A stretch of 10,185 bases of DNA from an uncultured Porticoccus sp. (GTDB lineage: Bacteria > Pseudomonadota > Gammaproteobacteria > Pseudomonadales > Porticoccaceae), in assembly GCA_950063125.1 (NCBI GenBank), contig CATLZI010000060.1:1-10185 (forward strand), given 5' to 3'. Shown piece by piece: positions 4,756-10,185 of this stretch; the first letter of the stretch is position 1, and every line of letters starts with the position of its first letter. The translations under genes were made by a program, and so were the position numbers. The notes under the pieces are model-generated. The model was not told where the DNA came from. It ran no database searches and saw nothing but the letters and a program-made list of their open reading frames with translations.

Positions 4756-6123
4756 ATGCTAAAGAAGCTTTCCAAATATTTCAGGAGACACGCTCTCCCA
4801 GTTATCAGCGAACCCCATATTGTCCGTTCCGGGGGGCACCCGCTCTCCGCCAGGCAGATTACCAGTGGTGCGAGAAAGGTTGTCGAACAACTCGTCAGTG
4901 ATGGCTTTCAGGCCTACCTAGTCGGAGGCTGTGTCCGCGACCTGATGCTGGGGCTGAACCCCAAGGATTTCGACGTGGCCACCGATGCCACCCCCGAGCA
5001 GGTAAACAAACTGTTCCGGCGAGCCCGTATCGTCGGCCGCCGCTTCCAGATTGTGCATGTCCGCATGGGTGCTGAAATCATCGAGGTGACCACCTTTCGG
5101 GCCCATCACACCGAACAGGGCTCAAATAGCCGGGATGAGTCACACCGATCCGCCAAGGGCCTTCTGCTGAGAGATAACCTCTTCGGCTCTATCAACGAAG
5201 ATGCCAGTCGTCGCGATTTCACCATGAACGCACTCTATTACCACCCGCAGGATAATAGCGTCTATGACTATGCCAATGGCCTGGCAGACATAGAGAGGCG
5301 CATAATCAGAATCATCGGCGACCCCGAGGTGCGCTACCGGGAAGACCCGGTCAGGATGTTACGAGCCATTCGCTTTGCCGGAAAACTCGGCTTCAGTATC
5401 GAGGGGAAAAGCGCCGCCGCCATCAGCAAAATGGCACACCTGCTGGCAGACATTCCACCGGCACGGCTGTTTGATGAGGTCCTAAAACTACTGATGCATG
5501 GTCAGGCCCTGGCCACATTCCGACTGCTCCGGGAGTATGGTCTGTTTCGCCTGTTGTTTCCCGCTACCGAAGAGGCCCTGGATGAAGACCCCGGCTGGTA
5601 CCTTGAGTTTATCGAGCAGGCCCTGACCAATACCGACAAACGCATTCGCTCGGGCAAACGGGTGACACCGGCATTTTTGTTTGCCGCACTGCTCTGGCCG
5701 GCGGTCAAACAGGCCAACACGAAATTTGAGCGATCCAATACCTCCCCGGTGTACGCCTTGCAACAGGCCACGGCAGACGTGCTCCACCGAGCCTGTCAGC
5801 GGGTAGCCATTCCCCGCCGCTTCAGTATGCCAATGCGAGAGATCTGGGAGATGCAATTACGCCTGCCCCGCCGCAATGGCAGCCAGGCCTTCCGACTGAT
5901 GGAAAATAAACGTTTTCGTGCCGGTTATGACTTCCTGTTATTGCGGGAAGATGCCGGCGAACTGGAACCTGGTCTGGGAGTCTGGTGGACCCGCTTTCAG
6001 GAAATGGACGAAGATCAGCGACTCAAGATGGTCAGCACTCTGGCAGAGCCGACACCCACCAAAAAACGTCGTCGGCGGCGGCCGCGTCGGCCAGCGGCTG
6101 CAGCTCAGCCAGACCATGACTGA
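4756..6123 (+). CDS. pcnB: Poly(A) polymerase I
   Basis: PcnB adds poly(A) tails to RNA 3' ends and so promotes decay. The 455-residue protein has the class II nucleotidyltransferase head: LVGGCVRDLMLG (Gly57, Gly58, Arg61), catalytic Asp71 and Asp73 in DFD, and Glu110 in EIIEVTTFRAHH. It continues with SRRDFTMNALYY (151-162) and YREDPVRMLRAIRF (194-207), the nucleotide-recognition region. The C-terminus has the very basic tail typical of poly(A) polymerases (KKRRRRRPRRP, 436-446), which separates it from CCA-adding enzymes. The ATG at 4756 has no clear SD, but the opening MLKKL matches pseudomonad PcnB as I recall it, and a stop lies in frame 36 nt upstream. E. coli pcnB is also weakly initiated, from AUU. 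The stop overlaps the folK start by 8 nt, suggesting coupling. Confidence 0.96.
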   Translation: MLKKLSKYFRRHALPVISEPHIVRSGGHPLSARQITSGARKVVEQLVSDGFQAYLVGGCVRDLMLGLNPKDFDVATDATPEQVNKLFRRARIVGRRFQIVHVRMGAEIIEVTTFRAHHTEQGSNSRDESHRSAKGLLLRDNLFGSINEDASRRDFTMNALYYHPQDNSVYDYANGLADIERRIIRIIGDPEVRYREDPVRMLRAIRFAGKLGFSIEGKSAAAISKMAHLLADIPPARLFDEVLKLLMHGQALATFRLLREYGLFRLLFPATEEALDEDPGWYLEFIEQALTNTDKRIRSGKRVTPAFLFAALLWPAVKQANTKFERSNTSPVYALQQATADVLHRACQRVAIPRRFSMPMREIWEMQLRLPRRNGSQAFRLMENKRFRAGYDFLLLREDAGELEPGLGVWWTRFQEMDEDQRLKMVSTLAEPTPTKKRRRRRPRRPAAAAQPDHD

Positions 6124-6625
6124 AATCACCTATATCGGACTGGGTAGCAACCTCGACCAACCACTGCAACAACTCCGGAACGCGGTTATCGAACTGGCAT
6201 CTCTGCCAAGCACCAGCCTGATGACGATATCCAGCTGGTATCGGAGCGCGCCAATGGGGCCACAGGACCAGCCGGACTTCATCAATGGCGTCGCCAAGCT
6301 TCAGACATCACTCACCCCCCGAAAGCTGCTTGAGGCGCTGCAAGCCATCGAGCAGCTTCACCAGCGAACAAAGGCCAGGCATTGGGGGCCGCGCACCCTC
6401 GATCTGGATATTCTGCTTTATGGCAGGCAAGTCATTGACGACGCCGACCTGCAGGTTCCCCATCCCGGACTCCACCTCAGGAACTTTGTCCTGTTGCCAT
6501 TGGCGGAGATCACGGACCAGCTGATTTTTCCCGATGGAACGCCACTGGTTTTACACTTGGAAAACTGCCCATCTGACGGTATCGTTCGCCTCTCGTCTGG
6601 AGATCCCTGTGGAACAACTGACTAA
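6116..6625 (+). CDS. folK: HPPK, 6-hydroxymethyl-7,8-dihydropterin pyrophosphokinase
   Basis: FolK transfers pyrophosphate from ATP to 6-hydroxymethyl-dihydropterin, the step before dihydropteroate synthase in folate synthesis. The 169-residue product (E. coli 159) shows the N-terminal IGLGSNL, the YRSAPMGPQDQPDFINGV pterin-binding segment, and the family signature HWGPRTLDLDILLYG with the two Mg-binding aspartates of LDLD. The residue before WGPR is His where many members have Lys or Arg. PHPGLHLRNFVLLPLAEI is the usual C-terminal part. The ATG at 6116 overlaps the end of pcnB (ATGACTGA), and the conserved domain begins right after it, although the frame is open further upstream. pcnB-folK is a widespread gammaproteobacterial pair. 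Confidence 0.96.
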   Translation: MTEITYIGLGSNLDQPLQQLRNAVIELASLPSTSLMTISSWYRSAPMGPQDQPDFINGVAKLQTSLTPRKLLEALQAIEQLHQRTKARHWGPRTLDLDILLYGRQVIDDADLQVPHPGLHLRNFVLLPLAEITDQLIFPDGTPLVLHLENCPSDGIVRLSSGDPCGTTD

Positions 6626-7292
6626 CGATCTGAAGCCCCGCCAGGCACACCAGAAACTGCCGGGGTTTATTGCAGTAGAAGGGCCGATTGGCGTGGGTAA
6701 AACCACGCTGGCCAAGCGACTGGCGGGCAGTTTTAACTACGACACGCTGCTGGAGGAGCCCGAACAAAACCCCTTCCTCGAGCGCTTTTACGAAGATCGG
6801 CGCTCGGGAGCACTTCCGGCACAACTTTTCTTCCTGTTCCACCGCGCCCGGCAAATTCAGGAAATGCGGCAAGGCGATATCTTCCAGCAGGTCCGGGTGG
6901 CAGATTTTCTGATCGACAAAGACCAACTGTTCGCCCAAATCACGCTGGACGATGATGAATTGAAGCTGTATCAGACGGTGTACCAGCAGCTCACCATCGA
7001 CGCCCCCACACCGGATCTGGTGATTTATCTCCAGGCACCCACCGAAGTATTGCTCGACCGGGTTCAGCGCCGCGGAACCGAAGCAGAGAAAGCCATAGAC
7101 GCCACCTATCTCCATCAGCTCAACGATGCCTACACCCGTTTTTTTTACTATTACGATGAGGCCCCACTGTTGATTGTCAATGCAGCAGACATTGATCTCG
7201 CCAATAATGAGCTGGACTACCAAAACCTGCTGGCTTATTTGCTGAACATCAAGACCGGACGCCACTACTACAATCCACAAGCTCACTTGTGA
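6609..7292 (+). CDS. Deoxynucleoside kinase (deoxyguanosine/deoxyadenosine kinase-like)
   Basis: The product phosphorylates a deoxynucleoside to its 5'-monophosphate in salvage. The 227 residues show the P-loop GPIGVGKTT (25-33), the [15 protein letters not shown] segment (Glu49/Glu50, substrate side), an [13 protein letters not shown] helix, and [13 protein letters not shown]. The last resembles the VIADYHIYKNVIFA of Bacillus subtilis deoxyguanosine kinase rather than the DRS/DRH of other deoxynucleoside kinases, favouring a purine substrate. [13 protein letters not shown] is the likely lid. GTG 6609 is chosen because GGAG lies 6 nt upstream; starting at ATG 6534 would add 25 residues out of family and overlap folK heavily. 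The chosen start still overlaps the folK stop by 17 nt, so coupling is likely. Substrate is inferred, not shown. Confidence 0.85.
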   Translation: MEQLTNDLKPRQAHQKLPGFIAVEGPIGVGKTTLAKRLAGSFNYDTLLEEPEQNPFLERFYEDRRSGALPAQLFFLFHRARQIQEMRQGDIFQQVRVADFLIDKDQLFAQITLDDDELKLYQTVYQQLTIDAPTPDLVIYLQAPTEVLLDRVQRRGTEAEKAIDATYLHQLNDAYTRFFYYYDEAPLLIVNAADIDLANNELDYQNLLAYLLNIKTGRHYYNPQAHL

Positions 7293-7306
7293 CAGGACCA
7301 TCGCCC

Positions 7307-8095
7307 ATGAAAACGGTCACCATCAACACCCTGTACAAACTCAAGCAGCAGGGTGACAAATTCCCGGTAATCACCGCTTATGACGCCGCCTTCTCGCGAC
7401 TGATCGAACAGGTGGGCATTGAAGTTGTGCTGGTAGGCGACTCGCTGGGCAACGTCATACAGGGGCAGGACAGCACGCTTCCCGTCACCATGGAGCACAT
7501 GGCCTACCACGTCAGCGCTGTGCGACGGGGCAACAGCAAATCCCTGATTGTGGCAGACCTGCCTTTTATGGCCTATGCGACGGAACAACAGGCGATGGAC
7601 AATGCCGCACGGATCATGCAGGCCGGCGCCCACGTGGTAAAACTGGAGGGCGGGGCCTGGCTGGCAAGGACAGTCGCCATGCTGACCGAGAGGGGCATCC
7701 CGGTATGCGGCCACCTCGGCCTTACGCCCCAGTCAGTCAACAAACTTGGTGGCTATCGGGTTCAGGGCCGGGACGAGGCCGCCGCTGAACAGATGATTAA
7801 CGATGCCAGGGCGCTGGAAAAAGCCGGTATCGACCTGCTGGTACTGGAGTGCGTGCCCGCCACTCTGGCAAAAACAATTACCGAGGCGTTGGCCGCGCCA
7901 GTGATCGGGATCGGTGCGGGTGCAGACACGGACGCCCAGGTGTTAGTACTCTACGACATGCTCGGCCTGTCACCCCATCAGCCCAGTTTCGCCAAAAACT
8001 TTCTCGCAGAAACCGGTGATGTGACGGCCGCGCTGAACGCCTACGCCGAAGCTGTGCGCACGGGTCTTTTTCCACAAAGCGCGCAAAGCTTCTAG
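7307..8095 (+). CDS. panB: 3-methyl-2-oxobutanoate hydroxymethyltransferase
   Basis: PanB (ketopantoate hydroxymethyltransferase) transfers a hydroxymethyl group from 5,10-methylene-tetrahydrofolate to alpha-ketoisovalerate, the first committed step of pantothenate and CoA synthesis. The 262-residue protein aligns with E. coli PanB without shifts: metal ligands Asp45 (VGDSLG) and Asp84 (VADLPF), Lys112 and Glu114 (VKLEGG), His136 ([11 protein letters not shown]) and catalytic Glu181 (LECVP) all fall at the E. coli numbers. [20 protein letters not shown] is the conserved C-terminal part. ATG 7307 has AGGA 9 nt upstream; an in-frame GTG at 7289 would add six residues. It lies 14 bp after the kinase gene and needs folate, as made by the folK pathway. 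panC does not follow. Confidence 0.97.
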   Translation: MKTVTINTLYKLKQQGDKFPVITAYDAAFSRLIEQVGIEVVLVGDSLGNVIQGQDSTLPVTMEHMAYHVSAVRRGNSKSLIVADLPFMAYATEQQAMDNAARIMQAGAHVVKLEGGAWLARTVAMLTERGIPVCGHLGLTPQSVNKLGGYRVQGRDEAAAEQMINDARALEKAGIDLLVLECVPATLAKTITEALAAPVIGIGAGADTDAQVLVLYDMLGLSPHQPSFAKNFLAETGDVTAALNAYAEAVRTGLFPQSAQSF

Positions 8096-8745
8096 TCGTT
8101 TTCAGCGGTGCAGCCAAAATAGCGCGCAGCGGCACCATCCTGCCAGACCGGATATTTTTCCATAACAGAGGTAAACAGAGGGGATTCGAGCCAGTGGTTT
8201 AACCAATGCCGCAATCTGGGATAGGGCGCGCCGGAAAACCAATCCGGGTCCACCAGGAAAAACTGCCGCACAAAGGGAAAAATGGCCACATCGGCAAAGC
8301 CCGGTTGATGACCGAGCAAGAACGGCTGCTGTTGCAAGCAGGCTTCCAGGGTCTGCAAAAAAACCTCACCTTCGGCACGATAATGCGCCGGGGTTTGCTC
8401 GGGGTAGCGGTCCGCATACTTATAATGGTCGAGATGGGTTTTGAAAGACCCGTCATTCTCCGCAATCAGCCGGGAGGCTTCGCGGCTTAAGGCTGGATCC
8501 ATCCAATTGTCCGGATCATGAATAGCCAGCGCCCAACGCATCACATCACAGCTTTCGTCCAGCACACGGCCATCGGGCAGCACCAGCACGGGCACTGTAC
8601 CTTTCGGCGAAGCCGCCAGCATGCTCGGTGGTTTGTTCTTCAATAAAATTTCCCGCAATTCCACGGGGACGCCGGCATAGCAAATGGCCATGCGTGCCCG
8701 GATGGCATAGGGACAGCGGCGAAAGGAATACAATACAGGCAACAT
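8092..8745 (-). CDS. Glutathione S-transferase-like protein
   Basis: A 217-residue two-domain GST-fold protein. The N-terminal thioredoxin-like domain has [15 protein letters not shown] with Cys11 at the place of the glutaredoxin-type active-site cysteine, a cis-proline loop TVPVL (50-54) and the DES gamma-glutamyl-binding motif (63-65). The helical C-terminal domain has [18 protein letters not shown], including the N-capping GxxxxD-type motif. The CPYA cysteine suggests a redox or thiol-transfer role resembling GrxB or omega-class enzymes rather than detoxifying conjugation, but this is inference. There is no signal peptide. It is transcribed toward panB; its TAG and the panB TAG share the palindrome CTAG. 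A GGA lies 9 nt before the ATG. Confidence 0.88.
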   Translation of the reverse strand: MLPVLYSFRRCPYAIRARMAICYAGVPVELREILLKNKPPSMLAASPKGTVPVLVLPDGRVLDESCDVMRWALAIHDPDNWMDPALSREASRLIAENDGSFKTHLDHYKYADRYPEQTPAHYRAEGEVFLQTLEACLQQQPFLLGHQPGFADVAIFPFVRQFFLVDPDWFSGAPYPRLRHWLNHWLESPLFTSVMEKYPVWQDGAAARYFGCTAEND

Positions 8746-8815
8746 CAGAATCTATCCGGCAAAAAACAACCGGAGCCAGCGTAGCAAACTTTCCGCACCG
8801 GTCGCCAGCAGGCTT

Positions 8816-8821
8816 TATACT
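8816..8821 (+). promoter_or_regulatory. Possible -10 box for the carboxylesterase gene
   Basis: TATACT (8816-8821) sits 36 bp before the esterase ATG in the 112 bp divergent region shared with the GST-like gene. No good -35 box is at the expected distance. I saw no convincing promoter for the opposite direction. Confidence 0.35.
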
Positions 8822-8857
8822 GGCCGCCCAGCAGTAAAAACAGGAGTTCAGGCAAAT

Positions 8858-9517
8858 ATGAAACCATTACCCGGAGTCGAAATAGAACCCACCTCACCGG
8901 CAAACGCCGCTGTCATATGGCTACACGGGCTGGGGGCGAATGGTCACGATTTTGAACCTGTGGTACCGGAACTACAGCTTCCCGATACCTTGCCGGTTCG
9001 CTTTATCTTTCCCCACGCGCCGCAGCTTCCAGTGACCATCAATGGTGGTTTTATGATGCCAGCCTGGTACGACATTCTGGAGATGGAGCTGGATCGCAAG
9101 GTGGATCTGACTCAACTGCGACACTCTGCTCTCCAGGTCCAGCAGCTCATTGACCGGGAAATCGAACGGGGTATCGACAGCCGGCGAATTGTCATTGCCG
9201 GATTCTCCCAGGGCGGTGCCGTCGGCTTCGAAGCAGCCCTCAGTTACCCCAAACCTCTGGCGGGATTACTAGCTATGTCCACCTATTTTGCCACCGCAGA
9301 TTCCATTGATATTCATCCCGCCAACCGGCAGATTCCCGTACAGATCTTCCACGGCACCGCTGACGATGTTGTGCCGGAACAACTGGGCCAGAAAAGCGTC
9401 ACCTTTTTGCGCGACCAGGGCTTCAAACCCAACTACCAGACCTTCCCCATGGGGCATTCGGTCTGCCTGGAAGAAATTCAGGCAACCTCCCGCTGGTTAC
9501 AGCAGGTGCTGGGCTAA
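8858..9517 (+). CDS. Alpha/beta hydrolase, phospholipase/carboxylesterase family
   Basis: A 219-residue serine esterase of the phospholipase/carboxylesterase (Abhydrolase_2) family, like Pseudomonas fluorescens carboxylesterase II (about 218 residues). The oxyanion-hole segment is WLHGLGANGHDF (21-32). The catalytic triad is Ser117 in GFSQGG, Asp169 in HGTADDVV and His200 in PMGHSV. The FPHAPQLPVTINGGFMMPAWYDI loop is typical. These enzymes hydrolyse short-chain esters, and eukaryotic relatives are acyl-protein thioesterases; the natural bacterial substrate is usually unknown. No signal peptide, so cytosolic. The leader has GGAG (8843-8846) and AGG 5 nt before the ATG. It diverges from the GST-like gene and is followed in the same direction by an MBL-fold hydrolase 67 bp later. 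Confidence 0.92.
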   Translation: MKPLPGVEIEPTSPANAAVIWLHGLGANGHDFEPVVPELQLPDTLPVRFIFPHAPQLPVTINGGFMMPAWYDILEMELDRKVDLTQLRHSALQVQQLIDREIERGIDSRRIVIAGFSQGGAVGFEAALSYPKPLAGLLAMSTYFATADSIDIHPANRQIPVQIFHGTADDVVPEQLGQKSVTFLRDQGFKPNYQTFPMGHSVCLEEIQATSRWLQQVLG

Positions 9518-9518
9518 A

Positions 9519-9561
9519 CATCGGAATTGCCACCCTGTGCTTTTGTTAACATGGCCCGATG
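9519..9561. repeat. Nested inverted repeat between esterase and MBL-fold genes
   Basis: CATCGG (9519-9524) pairs with CCGATG (9556-9561), and after a 4 nt bulge GCCA (9529-9532) pairs with TGGC (9552-9555). The loop includes a short T4 run, but no T-tract follows the stem, so a standard terminator is not supported in this direction. It fills most of the 67 bp gap and would lie in the leader of the downstream gene if transcription reads through. Confidence 0.35.
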
Positions 9562-9584
9562 CCGCACCCAAAATGTGAACACTT

Positions 9585-10185
9585 ATGAACACTGCCGCCA
9601 AACCCCAGTATCCGTTTTCCGAAGCTCCCCCGCTGGGGACTTTTAAAGAGATTGCCGACGGCGTCCACTGGCTGCGCATGCCGCTACCCTTCCGGCTCGA
9701 CCATATCAACCTGTGGCTACTCGAAGAAAGTGATGGCTGGACGATAGTCGATACCGGGCTGGCCACCGAGGACACTACTGAGCTGTGGTTAAAACTCTCG
9801 CCGATTGTGTCATCAAAAAAACCGGTAAAACGCCTGATTGCCACCCACATGCACCCGGATCATATCGGACTCGCCGCCTGGCTGTGCCGTCACAGCGGCG
9901 CCGAATTCTGGATGTCCCGCAGCGAGTATATGCATTGTCGGATCCTGCTGGCCGACAGTAACCGCGAAGCGCCCGAAGAGGCGATCAGCTTCTACCGGGC
10001 TGCGGGTTTCAGTGACGAACAACTGGGTTACTATCGCGCCAAATTTGGCTCTTTCGGGAGCATGGTTCGCGGGATGCCGGCCACTTATCACCGACTGCAG
10101 CACGGCGACAGCTTCATCATCGGGGGACGTCGCTGGCAGATGGTCATGGGCGAGGGACACTCCCCCGAGCACGCCTGCCTGCACT
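9585..10185 (+). CDS. MBL-fold metallo-hydrolase (partial, cut by window end)
   Basis: The first 200 residues of a metallo-beta-lactamase-fold hydrolase run off the window. The fold's opening strands end in WTIVDTG (Asp56). The metal-binding motif is complete as THMHPDHIG (His88, His90, Asp92, His93), and GEGHSPEH near the end supplies the next metal ligand, His192. The opening GVHWLRMPLPFRLDHINLWLL is a recognisable start for a group of bacterial MBL hydrolases of about 330-360 residues, so roughly 40% of the protein is missing. A role in hydrolysing a thioester or other acyl substrate is possible but not shown. ATG 9585 is chosen because the in-frame ATG at 9573 is followed at once by TGA; there is no evident SD. 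It may be cotranscribed with the esterase. Confidence 0.88.
   Translation, partial: MNTAAKPQYPFSEAPPLGTFKEIADGVHWLRMPLPFRLDHINLWLLEESDGWTIVDTGLATEDTTELWLKLSPIVSSKKPVKRLIATHMHPDHIGLAAWLCRHSGAEFWMSRSEYMHCRILLADSNREAPEEAISFYRAAGFSDEQLGYYRAKFGSFGSMVRGMPATYHRLQHGDSFIIGGRRWQMVMGEGHSPEHACLH

Noticed and set aside
6055..6100. Repetitive CGG/CGT-rich stretch near the end of pcnB.
   Set aside because: It encodes the Arg/Lys-rich tail normal for poly(A) polymerases rather than a DNA repeat element.
6510..7301. Long open frame (263 codons) on the minus strand opposite the deoxynucleoside kinase.
   Set aside because: It is antisense to a well-supported kinase, has no recognisable motif and arises from codon bias of the real gene.
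9813..10184. Minus-strand open frame of 123 codons at the right end.
   Set aside because: It lies opposite the MBL-fold hydrolase, whose HxHxDH motif shows that the plus strand is coding.

Overview
The window is chromosomal housekeeping DNA from a gammaproteobacterium, most likely of the Pseudomonadales/Cellvibrionales/Oceanospirillales group. The evidence is gene order: sfsA and an aminotransferase diverging from dksA-gluQ, then a CbrB-type regulator, pcnB, folK and panB. This matches the Pseudomonas locus dksA-gluQ-cbrA-cbrB-crcZ-pcnB-folK-panB-panC with local changes. I see no transposase, phage gene, tRNA, rRNA or CRISPR array, and I cannot name the species.

Layout. The left end holds a leftward pair: the first 19 codons of sfsA and a complete PLP aminotransferase whose stop overlaps the sfsA start. 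A 207 bp divergent region carries a strong sigma70 promoter for dksA (RNA polymerase secondary-channel factor), followed by gluQ (tRNA-Asp glutamyl-queuosine synthetase). After 105 bp comes an NtrC-family, sigma54-dependent response regulator whose ends and position identify it as CbrB. The CbrA sensor kinase that lies between gluQ and cbrB in Pseudomonas is absent here.

The cbrB-pcnB gap (about 427 bp) is the most informative non-coding stretch. It holds a TGTTAC/GTAACA inverted repeat plus a third half-site, a CRP/Vfr-like site, a consensus sigma54 -24/-12 promoter, an A-rich transcript start full of Hfq-type AANAANAA motifs, and a strong intrinsic terminator. Together they predict a roughly 141 nt sRNA in the position of CrcZ, the Crc/Hfq decoy of Pseudomonas, but much shorter. 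A perfect 8 bp dyad and an extended -10 promoter for pcnB follow.

The pcnB-folK-deoxynucleoside kinase-panB genes are tightly packed, with overlapping starts and stops, and look like one operon. They cover RNA polyadenylation, folate synthesis, purine deoxynucleoside salvage and the folate-dependent first step of pantothenate synthesis. panC does not follow. Instead panB ends tail to tail with a leftward GST-like gene, the two stop codons sharing CTAG. The right end carries a rightward carboxylesterase of the phospholipase/carboxylesterase family and a metallo-beta-lactamase-fold hydrolase cut by the window edge.

The coherent theme is nutrient and stress control: DksA, CbrB and the predicted sRNA sit beside genes for RNA decay, translation quality and cofactor synthesis.
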